Positions 21,721 to 32,757 are shown, numbered from the stretch's first letter. The stretch is DNA of 64,000 nucleotides from Symbiodinium natans (GCA_905221605.1 CAJNDS010002851.1:165001-229000), one strand, 5' to 3'. A program made the numbers and translations. Notes: generated from the letters alone by a model not told the origin.

Positions 21721-21839
21721 TGTGGTGGGCCAGGTTCCATCGGGCGTTTCGGGCTTTAAATTTGAGGGTTCGGGGTTTAGGGAACTGTAAATTTAAAGTT
21801 TGTGGTTTTAAGGTTAGGATACAGCTCAGCTAGGTAAAG

Positions 21840-22215
21840 ATCCGCAGCACGGAAGCAAGTCTGTACAGGTTGACGCAGGGTCCGTCTCTTTGTGCTGAAA
21901 TCATGCCGGCAGGCTTGTGGAAGAGGCTTCAGTTACGATGCGCATCCTTGCCTCTTGCAGACACAAACCCGTCCGAAGCACTTGATTCTTGTAAACAGCA
22001 GCGCGATGGACCAGATACTCTTTTCTGAGGAAGCTGCAACTCTTTTCTGCCAACATCAACATACAGGTGTGTCTTCCTGCTATGTACAAGTTGCGGGTGG
22101 CTCCACCTATGGGCCCGAGATAGCCGCAGAGGCTCTAACATTCTGCTTGGAATGTGTCGATGGCGTGTCGCGCGAAGACCCACACACTCGAAACTCCAAA
22201 CCCCCAAAATTCTCA
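21840..22215 (+). other. Heptad-free island with opposed open frames
   Basis: A 112-codon plus frame (21892-22230) ends by running into TTTAGGG repeats, and a 95-codon minus frame overlaps it. A possible AG acceptor (CTCTTGCAG) lies at about 21952-21960. An exon remains possible, but nothing identifies one. Confidence 0.25.
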
Positions 22216-22220
22216 ACGTC

Positions 22221-22266
22221 TAGGGTTTAGGGTTTAGGGTTTAGGGTTTAGGGTTTAGGGTTTAGG
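22221..22266 (+). repeat. TTTAGGG array
   Basis: Six to seven heptads. Confidence 0.97.
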
Positions 22267-22269
22267 GGC

Positions 22270-23195
22270 ACATCTGTGAACATATTCGGCACATCCCATC
22301 TGTCCAAGGTTGGCGTGTCTCAGGAAGGATCCTGGGGGTGGGGGCCTCTAAGGTCTCTAGGCACCTTTCATATTGGACCCCCGCTTGCTAAAGAGTCCAG
22401 AGGGCTAAAAAGGGATCTTCTTTTTCTATGCACCCGCCCCCACATACTTGCTACAGCGCACGTAGGTGTCTATTTGCCAGCTCGTCGCACGCCGTGGGCG
22501 GAAGTCTCCCGGCGACCAACAGCACGGCGGGCAAAAATCTCCAGGTGCAGCAAGCCGGGCTATAGGGTCTGTAGGGCTCATAGGTTCTGCAAATAGTCTA
22601 CAAACACTTTCCGGGCTATGATGTTTAATTCGGGTTTGTAGGGCTTGCAAGACACATAGATGTTGATGGGGTTGACAAGGCTTGTGTAGGACAGGGCTCA
22701 TAGTAGGTACTTTTTGGGCTTGGGGAAGGGGAGACTACGGGGGAGGCCCATCAATTCGTTCTCACAGTTGAGGCTCTTCGATACACATGCCTCCAGCCAG
22801 AACCGTTCATGGACAAAAAGAGCGTGCCGATGAAAGCGCTTGTGGTCCAATGTACTGATGAGGGAAGGTGTATAGCACCTGTGCCATAAACACTAGACCC
22901 TAAACCCTTAGTTGCTAAGCGTACACTTTCAGTTCTATAGGGGATTATAGTATCTGGTGTGCTCAGCCAGCTACTAAGAACCTTGTAGCATTATATCGCC
23001 TCAGATGCAACTCCGCCAGTCGCCAGTGGACTGCTAACGTGCTGTGGGGGCCAAGATGTGCGCGGCACGGAGTGCGAGTGCCGCTCTCTTGACTGAAACA
23101 CGAAAGCACCCATCTCTGAACTCTGAGCCCGAAACGCTACAAAGCCCTTAAGCCCTGTAACCCTCGAACCCTGAAGACCTTAAGCTATATAAAGC
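22270..23195. other. Segment without recognised gene
   Basis: A 106-codon plus frame (22276-22596) and a 91-codon minus frame overlap each other, with no recognisable domains. Confidence 0.35.
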
Positions 23196-23198
23196 TCT

Positions 23199-23345
23199 AA
23201 CCCTAAACCCTAAACCCTAAACCCTAAACCCTAAACCCAGGTTATCAGCGAGTCTAGCACACTGAAGCCATGGAGGCCCAGGCCTTGGAGGGTTTAGGGT
23301 TTAGGGTTTAGGGTTTATAGGGTTTTTAGGGTTTATAGGGTTTAG
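23199..23345. repeat. Opposed CCCTAAA and TTTAGGG arrays
   Basis: Five to six heptads on minus (23199-23238), 50 bp of spacer, then TTTAGGG on plus (23289-23345) with TTTATAGGG variants. The pair could fold into a hairpin with heptad arms. Confidence 0.93.
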
Positions 23346-23477
23346 GAACTTGGGGGGGTTCGGCTGCGTAGGGTTTAGGTTTTAGAAGGGCTTGGGATTC
23401 AGAGTCTCAACGTGAGGGTGGCCCTTTTGGTGTACCCCAAGCCGCAGAAAGCTACCACAGTAGATACCCCAAAAATG

Positions 23478-23493
23478 CCCCCCCCCCCCCCCC
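23478..23493 (-). repeat. Poly-C tract (16 nt)
   Basis: An uninterrupted run of 16 C. Confidence 0.95.
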
Positions 23494-23569
23494 TTAAAAC
23501 TTAAGAGTGGCTTGTACATCAATCCGGGCTCTTAAATACACGCGCCAGAAGCGCAGGCTCTCCTAGAGA

Positions 23570-23750
23570 CCCTAAACCCTAAACCCTAAACCCTAAACCC
23601 TAAACCTAAACCCTAAACCCTAGACTATAAACCCTAAACCCTAAACCCTAAACCCTAAACCCTGAACCCTAAACCCTAAACCCTAAACCCTAAACCCTAA
23701 ACCCTAAACCCTAAACCCTAAACCCTAAACCCTAAACCCTAAACCCTAAC
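23570..23750 (-). repeat. Long CCCTAAA array
   Basis: About 25 heptads with three point or indel variants in the left half. Confidence 0.97.
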
Positions 23751-24068
23751 TAACCCACATACTGGAAGCTCAAGTTGAGGGCGGCACTGCCTTTAAAGCG
23801 AGCCAGCTAGGTGCTGCAGAGGTGTATTCTGCTGTGCGAGTGCAGCTCCAGGCAACCTAGGCCCTAAAGCCTATGGGTTTAGGGTTTAGGGTTTCGGATT
23901 TCGGGTTTAGGGTTTAGGGTTTAGGTTTTAGGGTTCTAAACCTAAACCTGAGATCCTGGCGACGACTGTTCCCGGGCCAGGGCTGAGGAAACTAAACAGA
24001 AACCCTTTGGATGCTGCCTACGGCCCTGGGGATGACAGGGAACTTATTGAGGCTTAAGGGTTTGGAGG

Positions 24069-24170
24069 TTTAGGGTTTAGGGTTTAGGGTTTAGGGTTTA
24101 GGGTTTGGGGTTTAGGGTTTAGGGTTTAGGGTTTAGGGTTTAGGGTTTAGGGTTTAGGGTTTAGGGTTTG
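24069..24170 (+). repeat. TTTAGGG array
   Basis: About 14 heptads with one TTTGGGG variant. A shorter degenerate array precedes it at 23876-23935. Confidence 0.97.
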
Positions 24171-24179
24171 GGGGGGTGC

Positions 24180-24700
24180 AAGAAAGGCAAAACAAGTTAA
24201 GAGTAACTCGGCTGTGAGGATGAGGTCTCAAGAGGATAACTTGGCTACCCAAACTCCTAAAACCAGGACGCTGCAATAGTTCAACGGCAGAACCTATGCA
24301 GCCAAACAATGAACACCTACTGAATCATACATCATCCAGCCCCTTTCGTATTGAACCCCCCCCCCCAAGACTACCGTTCTTTGCTATGGTCAATCCGAGT
24401 TACAAACTAAAATCGTGCCTCGACCCCACAACGAAGCATGCACAATTTCCCATGGCATTTGTCCAGCTGCACAACCAACTTGCAAATCCAGGTTCAACCC
24501 TGAAGACGAAATCCCAAACCGTGAAACTCTGGACCCTCATAAACCCAAAACCTAAACCCTGAAAACCCAACCCTTAAGGACTATAGGTGTCACAGATGCA
24601 CGTGGTCGTAGATAGGGAGCCTCTCAAGTTCACCTGAAAACCTATACCTAGACCCTCCGAAGCGTGTCTGCAGTTCTCCATCCAGGCACCCTGAGGTCCT
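24180..24700. other. Segment without recognised gene
   Basis: It holds an 11-nt C-run (24356-24366). An 88-codon plus frame (24296-24562) ends in decayed CCCTAAA words. No domain was seen. Confidence 0.4.
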
Positions 24701-24707
24701 TTTGGTG

Positions 24708-24764
24708 TAGGGTTTAGGGTTTAGGGTTTAGGGTTTAGGGTTTAGGGTTTAGGATTTAGGGTTT
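24708..24764 (+). repeat. TTTAGGG array
   Basis: Seven to eight heptads with one TTTAGGA variant. Confidence 0.96.
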
Positions 24765-25275
24765 TAAACCCTCAACTGTAGGGTTTAGGGTTTAGAGGTG
24801 CTTGTGGGATATAGGGTTGCCGACTAGGATGGCCCCCAAACTTCCTCAGAGGAAAATTTTCTGAATATGATCCTGGTCCTCTCAAACCCAATACAAGGAA
24901 AACAAAATGTCCCAAGGGCCTACCTTTCGGATTTAGGGTTCGGGTATGCCCTAGACCTCTCGCGAGCTGACTGGGCGCAGGCGCAAGTCTGCGGATGCTT
25001 TGTGCTCAAAGGCTGGCATCTGGCAACTCCTCAGATCCGGGTGATCGGGACTAGGGATTAGGGATTGGGGTTTGAAGGGTTTTGGGTGAGCTTCAGGGTG
25101 TCGGTCTCAAAAGCCTGGCAAGGGGCTTGAAGGTTACATAAAACTAGGTAGGGCTGGCTCCAGCGTTTTTAATTGAGTGGGGCTTACGGCTTACGAAGGC
25201 TTAGACGGCTTGAGGGGTTGATAGGGCCTATAGCTTTTCATGGCGGTACTGTAGTAACCCTAATCCCTGAACAGT

Positions 25276-25331
25276 AAACCCTAAACCCTAAACCCTAAAC
25301 CCTAAACCCTAAACCCTAAACCCTAAACCCC
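25276..25331 (-). repeat. CCCTAAA array
   Basis: Eight heptads. Confidence 0.97.
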
Positions 25332-25435
25332 AAAAAACCCTTGGGCTTGACTTGGGCTGGTGAGGCTTAGCCAATATTACATTCCGATGGTTTCCGGTAG
25401 CTTGCCCAGACCCCAGGATTGGCAAGTTGCAAAGC

Positions 25436-25540
25436 TAGGGTTTAGGGTTTAGGGTTTAGGGTTTAGGGTTTAGGGTTTAGGGTTTAGGGTTTAGGGTTTA
25501 GGGTTTCGGGTTTCGGGTTTCGGGTTTAGAGTCTAGGGTT
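25436..25540 (+). repeat. TTTAGGG array with homogeneous TTTCGGG block
   Basis: Ten clean heptads are followed by three consecutive TTTCGGG units (about 25504-25524) before TTTAGAG. Clustering of one variant points to local copying. Confidence 0.95.
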
Positions 25541-25643
25541 TCGGGTTAGGGTCATAAGGCTCTGATGGAGGCCTAGCAGGAGTGACGAAATGGCCCACCC
25601 ACACACCCACACACGCACAGACACAAACCCTGAAACCCTGAAA

Positions 25644-25746
25644 CTTGGGATGTCCCCTCTTAATCCTACCAGTCCTTGATAGGGATTATAGCACGCCCTA
25701 CTACATTCCCTATTCAGGACTGTTAGTTTAAGGGGGAACATCCCAA
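25644..25746. mobile_element. TIR element family D, copy 1 (103 bp)
   Basis: The left arm starts TTGGGATGTCCCCTCTTAAT and the right arm, reverse-complemented, starts TTGGGATGTTCCCCCTTAAA. Arms of about 40 bp both continue through CAGTCCT and TAGGGA. The element at 48462-48560 has the same ends and the internal CAGTCCTGAA and GGGATTAT words. There is no ORF. Confidence 0.65.
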
Positions 25747-25902
25747 CCTGAAACCATCAAACAGTGAACCCCGAAAACCCCCAAACCGCTATGATCCTTT
25801 GTCAGGTCCGTGGCCTGCATTGACCAACGCCCTGAGCTTCAGCGGGCGCCTTTGCGTGCGCCCTCCTGGGTTCAGAGTTCAGCGTGTAGGCTTCAAAGGG
25901 CC

Positions 25903-26003
25903 CCTAAACCCTAAACCCTAAACCCTAAGCCCTAAGCCCTAAACCCTAAACCCTCAACCCTCAACCCTCAACCCTAAACCCTAAGCCCTAAACCTTAAGC
26001 CCT
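25903..26003 (-). repeat. CCCTAAA array with homogeneous variant blocks
   Basis: Blocks follow each other: CCCTAAA, then CCCTAAG, then CCCTAAA, then three CCCTCAA, then mixed. Confidence 0.93.
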
Positions 26004-26246
26004 CTTGGGGATCAGGGTTCAGGGCTTGGGGCCAGCTAGGGATGAAGGTTTTGGAGCCCTAGCAATGTTCTCGAGTTTTTTCCAGAATCCCGAAGCACAA
26101 TTTGAAAGCCTCGATGGGAGGAAAGCACAAGCTTGAGACATCTGGAGACCAAGAGGGGAGGTCCCGATCATCTCAAAGTGAGGACAAAAAGACCAGGTCC
26201 CTAGGTATATTTCGAGCAGCCATGTCGGGCTTGATTATGAGCCCTA

Positions 26247-26477
26247 AAGCCTAAACCCTAAACCCTAAACCCTAAACCTTGGCGTATGCCGCGTATAGTG
26301 ATGTTCGCAGAGCTGAGCTCGTGACCCTAAACCCTAAACCCTAAACCCTAAACCCCAGACTCCGGCTGGGTCGGATCGGGCCATTTCAGGGCTCCTAGCG
26401 TCCACCGCCAGAGGCCCATGAAAGCCCTGAAAGTCACAGGGGTTTAGGGTTTAGGGTTTAGGGTTTAGGGTTTAAGG
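26247..26477. repeat. Three short heptad arrays in both orientations
   Basis: Minus-oriented heptads at 26247-26278 and 26323-26353, plus-oriented at 26441-26477. Confidence 0.92.
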
Positions 26478-26499
26478 AAACCCTGAAATTTGGAGTTTC

Positions 26500-27300
26500 C
26501 CAGAACCTCAAGCCCTAAATCCCAAAATTAAGGCCGAAGCTCTAGTCCCTAAAGGCATGGGAAGTACAGGCCGCTGGACAGCACGAACACCACTTTCAAG
26601 GATGTGTAGTAAATGAAGGCCATCCGTGCCGGCAAGCGACATTGCGGCGGATCTGCAAATCCTGCACCGGCCAGCCTTCCTGGCCAAAGTAGATGTAATA
26701 TGGGCTTTTCTTGCGGGAGAATTGAGGAGGTCTGAAAGGTATTTACGTGGGGGATATATACATATATATGGAAAATGCACACCATTCACTTGGCATTGAA
26801 GGACCGCAACGATTGAGGGCCCTTGCAGTTGCTTCTGACCCCAGATCTCACACCCTTTATCTCAGTCTGACACAGCAAGCTTTCGAAAAAACACACTAAT
26901 CCTAAATGCGCTCCAAAGCATAACCAACCGAAAGCCACGACGAATCCAACAAAAGCATAGCCACCCACACAAGTCAATTTCCGAGGTCGGGGTCAGTGAC
27001 CCTTCTAGAACCCTGAATGGGGATGCTTCGGCAACGCCTCGCGAAGCATTCGCAACATGTCCAGGTATGTAGAGGAACTTTTCCAAAATGGCTGATTTTG
27101 GGTTTAAGTTTATCTTGTTGGGTGCTTCCTGTTTGCTAGTCTGCCTGTGGTTCACGCACTACTCATCAAGTCTTATATAAGTGTGCCCTTTAGGAAACGA
27201 AACTCGAAATTTCAGCATACACCCGTAAGTATCAATCACCTGAAGAAAGCTGCATTTTCCATCCTGTGCTAATGTGTCAAGGAGGATTGCATGGGGTATG
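26500..27300. other. Heptad-free island, no gene recognised
   Basis: Several minus frames of 63-97 codons overlap (for example 26508-26789 and 26862-27155), with no recognisable domain. A short TA run is at 26756-26768. Confidence 0.35.
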
Positions 27301-27389
27301 ACTGTGCAGCTTAGGGTTAGACTAAGGGTTTTAGGGTTTAGTGCCTCAAAAAGTGGCTTCAGGCCTTCAGTCTTACCCCTCACAGCTAA

Positions 27390-28240
27390 CCCCTAAATTT
27401 TCGGGCTGCCTGGGGTTTAGGCTTTCGAGTTTCGGCTTTGGGGATCAGGGTTTCGGGGTTTAGCCTTTGGGAGCTTTTGGGTTGACAGGGCTTAGGTTGA
27501 AGATTTGGCGGGTTTGGGGGGGGGGGAAGGGATTCAGGGTGCTTGGGGTATGTAGGGTATTGATGGCATTGGAGTATTGACGGCATTTGGGGTATTTAGG
27601 GAACTTGGGGTACTTAGGGTATAACGTTTAGTAAAGGGCTTGGGGTCTAGGGTGAAAGTGTGGTTCAGCACTTGGGGTTTGGGACTTTGCACTTCAGGAG
27701 TTGTAGGGGTTGAGGGGGTTTGGCGTTCAGCCTTCACAGGGAATTGATGGAATTACCGAAGGGGATCGGGAGATGGAGAAAGAATAAAAGTACCAAAAGG
27801 GTTAGGATGGGTCTTTATGGCATTCCGAAACCCGTACGACCTCTCGGCCCATCTAAACGCAACACATACCCCAAACCCTAAAGCTTCAAGCCTCTAGACA
27901 ATAAACTTGAACCCTACATAGATCCTCAAACAACTGTGAGGAAATTTCTTTCCGTGTGCCCGAAAACCTGAAGACCCCCAGACCCAAATGGGCCGCCCTG
28001 GGAGCCTTGACGCAGAAGTCCCTGAAATCTGCGTACACCGACAGCAACCTAACTGCGGGCACTTGGATTGGGGTCAGCAGTTTAGGGTGTATCATATGTT
28101 GGGGCTTACGTTTTGGTTTGGTGCTTGGAGTTTTGTGGTTTGGGGCTTGGGGGCAAGGGGCTTGGGGTTTGTAGGGTTAGTGGTTTTGCTAGAGATCAGA
28201 GGCCGCCTCAAAAGATTATGGGCTCCGTGCTGTGGTTTTA
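27390..28240. other. G-rich decayed-heptad segment, no gene recognised
   Basis: 27530-27620 repeats a loose CTTGGGGTATTTAGGG-like word. Frames of up to 106 codons (27988-28308 plus) are not recognisable. Confidence 0.35.
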
Positions 28241-28259
28241 TCCACCGCTTCTATATTTC

Positions 28260-28560
28260 GATTACGCAAAAAAGGAGCCACGCGTGCTGTAAAACACAGC
28301 ACTTTTGAAAATAAACACGCCTCACTCTAAGCGCGAACCCACTTTTTACACACATATGCATGTCTTATTCATAAACACAAATTTTAGGGTTCTTAAACAC
28401 GATCACCTTTTTAAAGTACGATTTGTATACACGTGGCAGAAATACACACATTTTGCACATGCATAGATATATGAACTCACAATTCCATATTGGGATCGTC
28501 AACTGTCAGTTCAAAATAAATATGCTTAGAAACGTTTAAACACGCCCACAACATGTCTAC
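28260..28560. repeat. AT-rich stretch with recurring AAACACG words
   Basis: AAACACR or ATACACR words recur at about 28292, 28313, 28347, 28373, 28395, 28426, 28442 and 28538. This may be an eroded tandem repeat of roughly 25-30 bp. It is compositionally unlike the flanks and lacks heptads except one at 28384. Confidence 0.35.
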
Positions 28561-28808
28561 GGTTGCACCAATTGGGTTCCATCCGGATAGGTTTACTGCT
28601 AGGCATATCTTGGGTTTAGGGCTGGTGGGCATGGCTGTTAATCCCTAATTGCCCAGTGTAGTGCTCCACAGTAGCACACACTGACTCGAAGTTGCGGCTC
28701 CTGGGTCCAGATATGCCTGGATCACGTCGAAGACTTCGTCGACGACTGCATCTAATGTAATCCCACAGGCCACTAGTTCTACCTAGGATTGAGCACGTGT
28801 TAGGCAAG

Positions 28809-29191
28809 TCACCGCCATGGATCCTGGAAGGGCTTCCCCTCAGCATTAACCCAGGGTGTCTCGCACCTGGGGCAATCATTGAGGTCGCCTTCCTCACAGA
28901 GACAATTGGCGTTGAATGGGCTATTTATCAAGTCAGAAAGTGACCACACATGAGCAGTCAGACACGCAAAGTTGAGCACACAGCTACTTGCTGCAGCTGT
29001 CGAGCACAGTAGCACTTGTAGTCTCCGATGTCTTCGGGATCTGCGTCTTCACACCCGTGCGCTGCAAGCAAGCAGGCTTCAAACTGACAAGGTAGCGGTT
29101 TACCCAATAGGTGACGTCGACCAGCCTTTTGCTCTGTGCTTCTGGGAGAGCTTGCCAAACGGAGCTCCTGGTCAAACGTTGCCTCGTCCAT
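28809..29191 (-). CDS. Weak two-exon gene candidate, Cys-rich, unidentified
   Basis: Two minus-strand frames look protein-like. The upstream one (from the ATG at 29191) contains PCQFEACLLAAHGC, then GCEDADPEDIGDYKCYC. The downstream one contains NANCLCEEGDLNDCPRC and ends PFQDPWR. Both have CxC and acidic features. A GT-AG intron of 59 nt (28979 down to 28921) would join the frames. The segment lacks TTTAGGG words. I do not recognise a family, and there is no transcript evidence. The start is arbitrary and exons may lie further upstream. A chance pair of frames remains quite possible. Confidence 0.2.
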
Positions 29192-29420
29192 CGGACGGCT
29201 ATCCTGGTAGTCTGCTTGGTCTGCATGAGAACATCTGCGCTTGCTGTGTACTTCTGACTTGAAAGAGTGCGCCGTGGCAAAAACACCACATTCAGGAAGC
29301 AGCAGGTTACAGGAGTTTGAGGTTTTTGCGGGGGCGGAAGTTGCCTAGCAATGGACATTTTCTACCACTGAACGGCTCTTTTTCTGCCAGTGTTTGGGCC
29401 CGATTTGTCAAGATTTATAA

Positions 29421-29513
29421 GTGGATTTCTGGAATTCCGGTTTAAAAAACCGTTCCAGGGCACATCCAGGCTGTATGTTTAGGATTGTGGGTGAATTTCT
29501 GGAATTCTGGTTT
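29421..29513. repeat. Short direct repeat pair
   Basis: GTGGATTTCTGGAATTCCGG at 29421 recurs as GTGAATTTCTGGAATTCTGG at 29491, 70 bp apart, each followed by TTT. Confidence 0.8.
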
Positions 29514-29529
29514 GACTGGATGTGACGGT

Positions 29530-30035
29530 TTGTTGCAATAGCCCTGGATTCTGTCACAGCCGTGTCTCGGTAATGCGTTGGTTTTAAAGTCAATGACTAA
29601 CAGGAAAAACTCATGAGCCACGTTCACAGGCTGCTGGGAATGAGAGCTTCAAGGAATCTGGCAGATTCAGCGCCTGCTGTTTCGAAGATAGGATAGGCAA
29701 AAGGCCTCTGTGAGGTTTGCATCGTGCCATGAATCGCCCCAGGGCTGTGCATCGATCACAGCATAGGCACGCTGACGGAAGCGCTTCTAAAATTGTGCGC
29801 ATACTAGCTGCAGGTGGTATACCCTGTCATACGAACGAGGCATAGGCGCTACGAATCGGGGGTTACATCCTTGTCTGCAGGGAAATGCTTTCGTCGGGGC
29901 TTATGAAATAATTTCTGCCGCCCCAGATCTGCAAATTCAGAGATGTCTTGGTTGTGGGAATCACAGGTTATTCTTTCGGCCGATGGATCTCAACTGCAAC
30001 TTGTGAATGGAACGGGATCGACACCGCAACAGTGT
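29530..30035. other. Heptad-free segment, no gene recognised
   Basis: It contains only short frames. The long frames that start near 29943 exist because they enter the microsatellite that follows. Confidence 0.4.
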
Positions 30036-30045
30036 CCGTTTCTAG

Positions 30046-30412
30046 GGTGTGTGTGTGTGTGTGTGTGTGTCTGTGTGTCTGTGTGTCTTTGTGTCTCTGT
30101 GTCTCTGTGTCTCTGTGTCTCTGTGTCTCTGTGTCCCTGTGTCTCTGTGTCGCTGCGTCTCTGTCTCTGTCTCAGTGCCAGTCTCAGTCTCAGGCTCTGT
30201 CTCTGTGTCAGTCTCAGTCTCGGTCTCCAGTCTCCAGTCTCCCGTCTCCCGTCTCCCGTCTCCCGTCTCCCGTCTCCCGTCTCCCGTCTCCCGTCTCCCG
30301 TCTCCCGTCTCCAGTCTCCAGTCTCCAGTCTCCAGTCTCCAGTCTCAGTCTCAGTCTCTCTCTCCCTCTCTCTCTCTCTCTGTCTCTGTGTGTGTGTGTG
30401 TGTGTGTGTTGG
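30046..30412. repeat. Concentric TG / CTGTGT / CAGTCTC / CCCGTCT mosaic
   Basis: Blocks run (TG)n, CTCTGTGT words, CAGTCTC words, CCAGTCT, about ten CCCGTCT heptamers, then back through CCAGTCT, CAGTCTC, (CT)n and (TG)n. The order of block types is nearly mirror-symmetric although all lie on the same strand. All three frames stay open on both strands for this reason. It is not coding. Confidence 0.93.
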
Positions 30413-30479
30413 TGTTTTTGTTTTCTCATATTTCCGATCCACAGCGCTTGTCGACACGGTTGGGAAGGGGGCTTAAGGT

Positions 30480-30915
30480 GTTAAGCTCAGGGTTTCACAG
30501 TTTGGGCATATTAGGGTTGAGGTTTCACAGCTCGGGCTCGGGATTTTGGGTTCGCAGATTGGGGATTAAGGGTTTGGGCTTTTGAGGCGCAGGGGGTTTA
30601 CTACATTGAGGTTGGGCGGTGGCCACTAACAAAGTACAGAACTGTCTGATTATTGAACTCATGCTAGTGAGTTCTATCTCAAACTGGGGCACCGGCAACT
30701 CCTCAATGAGCTGGACAGCATTCGCATGGTCGTGCTCGGTGGGTCTTAGTTCAGGAGGTCGTTATTGTGTTTGGGGGTTCAGGGCTTTGGCCTTCAGGAT
30801 GTGCGTGCGAAGTTCAGGTTTGTCGGGGGATATGGCCCCCCAATTTTGGGGGCTAGGATCTTCGATTTCTAGTGCATTTAAGGTCCTGCCCCCTGCTAGG
30901 GTTTTGTGTTGAAAT
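30480..30915. other. Segment without recognised gene
   Basis: A 97-codon plus frame (30619-30912) has no recognisable domain. Decayed heptads occur at both ends. Confidence 0.4.
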
Positions 30916-30917
30916 CG

Positions 30918-31046
30918 GGTTTAGGGTTTAGGGTTGACCATTTCGCCCTAAACCCTAAACCCTAAACCCCAAACCCCAAACCCCAAACCCGAAACCCGAA
31001 ACCCGAAACCCGAAACCCTAAACCCTAAACCCTAAACCCTAAACCC
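30918..31046. repeat. Heptad array with concentric variant blocks
   Basis: A two-heptad TTTAGGG on plus, then on minus three CCCTAAA, three CCCCAAA, four CCCGAAA and four CCCTAAA. Variants sit in the middle, flanked by the canonical unit on both sides. Confidence 0.95.
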
Positions 31047-31160
31047 ACCACACCCTGAAATTTCGAGCTCACTGAACCGAAGTCGGGTCGAGGTGAGCAC
31101 GAGCTGACGCAGAGCATGAGGGGGTCAGAAGACTCCTCGGGCAAAGAGGCAGCTCCTACT

Positions 31161-31226
31161 CGGGGTTTAGGGTTTAGGGTTTAGGGTTTAGGGTTTAGGG
31201 GTTTCGGGGTTTCGGGGTTTAGGGTT
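31161..31226 (+). repeat. TTTAGGG array with TTTCGGGG block
   Basis: Six heptads are followed by two TTTCGGGG octamers and return to TTTAGGG. Confidence 0.94.
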
Positions 31227-31229
31227 CAG

Positions 31230-31845
31230 AGCTCTGGGGTTCCTACTCCTGCTTCAGGGGTTGAGGGTTTCGGGGTTCAGGACTTCAGGGTTCCCATTCC
31301 TGCTGTTAGAGGGTTTTACAGGGCGTTGGGGTTCCTGGCTCTAGGGTTCCTAGTGTACTCCTGCTGTTAGATAGGACTTTAGGGGTTGACATGCGTTCCC
31401 GGAGTACCTTGGATAAGGAGGCTCTGCTAGGGGCATTCCATGTATCTTACAGTGTGCTTGAAGGGGTTTGGGGTATGTACCAACAAGAGGCCCTGCAAGG
31501 AAGGGAACCCTCTTTGCCAAGGACGTCGTAATTGGCACCCCTAAGCCCGGTTTAGGGTGTTTGCTGGGATCCTTAGGGTCATGTCACCCTAGACAAGGAC
31601 CCTAAAATCTCAACTCCCGTGACTCCGAGGCGGAAATTCGTCAGCCCCAAATTGGCCCAAACACCCGTCTCATCTTGCCTCTACCCCAATAATTACCCTG
31701 AACCCAACACTCCAAAAACTTGGCCCGAAATCTGAAACCCTAAAGCCCTTCTCCTCTTGGTTCGGTCCCTCCAGGAACCATGAGCCCTTGCCGCGGAGTC
31801 GCAGGCGACAGCCTCCCGCATTACGAATGTGGTTTATAAGCCCTG
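31230..31845. other. Segment without recognised gene
   Basis: 31240-31330 has a loose repeat of GGGTTCCTACTCCTGCT words. A short inverted word pair (CCTTAGGGTC/GACCCTAA-like) lies near 31570-31600. No gene was seen. Confidence 0.4.
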
Positions 31846-31849
31846 AAAA

Positions 31850-32190
31850 GAGTTTAGGGTTTAGGGTTTAGAGTTTAGGGTTTAGGGTTTTGGGTTTAGG
31901 GTTGGGGGTTGAGGGTCTGCGGCTTAGTAGCTTGAGATTTAGCTTTTAGGGCTGAGGGTAAACATGAGGGGCGGTCTTTGGGTACCCGAAGCTTTTGGAA
32001 TATGCGCGGCAGTGGATGCCCAGTGAGGCACTTCATTAAAATGTACATCACCCGCCCCCCCCCCCCCCCCCCCCCCCCAAGACCCAGCTTCGTTCGTTCA
32101 AATTCTTTAGGTTTGGACGCTGGGGCTTTGGATGTTCGGGTTTAGGGTGTAGGGTGTAGGGTGTAGGGTTTAGGGTTTAGGGATACTCTG
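31850..32190 (+). repeat. Degenerate TTTAGGG field
   Basis: Short arrays at 31850-31900 and 32134-32190, the latter with three consecutive TGTAGGG units. Confidence 0.88.
32055..32078 (-). repeat. Poly-C tract (24 nt)
   Basis: An uninterrupted run of 24 C. Confidence 0.95.
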
Positions 32191-32683
32191 ATAAACTGCG
32201 CAATAAGCACTGAATGGTCTCGCCTGTCTTGGCCGCGATCGCCTTCATGTGAGACCTTCAGCTGGCTTCCAAGGGAGCAACTTAAAGCCCTAACCCTAAC
32301 CCTAAACCCGAAACCTAAACTTACCCTGTTTGGAATCCCCGAACCCTAAACCGGGGATCCCAAAGCCATAAGCCCTAAACCCAGCACTCTGCTCAATACG
32401 TCGTAGGCAGAGGGGTGGGAACCCCACACAAGACTCTAAGATAGGAAAGCCCATAGCCAAAATCCTCTACACCATGAATGTTTAGATGCCCAAGACCGGA
32501 AACTTCCAAATCAATCCTGCGATCCCTAACCCTCCCCCTGCCCCAACTTCCAGTCTGCGCAACAACAGCCTGAACCCTGAAAACCCTAAGGGGCATAGGG
32601 GTTACCTCAAGCCCCAAACCCCTGGCATCCTACGCCCCAACCCCCTAGCCCACAAAAACTTCACAGTCAACCCTAAAAGCCCC

Positions 32684-32757
32684 AAACCCTAAACCCTAAA
32701 CCCTAAACCCTAAACCCTAAACCCTAAACCCTAAACCCTAAACCCTAAACCCTAAAC
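32684..32757 (-). repeat. CCCTAAA array
   Basis: Ten perfect heptads. The preceding 32540-32680 is a decayed-heptad field. Confidence 0.97.

Noticed and set aside
24270-24295. tRNA-like word TAGTTCAACGGCAGAAC
   Set aside because: It fits a tRNA D-arm, but no anticodon arm, T-arm or matching acceptor stem follows.
29943-30585. Frames of 155-178 codons on both strands
   Set aside because: They are products of the TG/CTC microsatellite mosaic; no independent protein signal.
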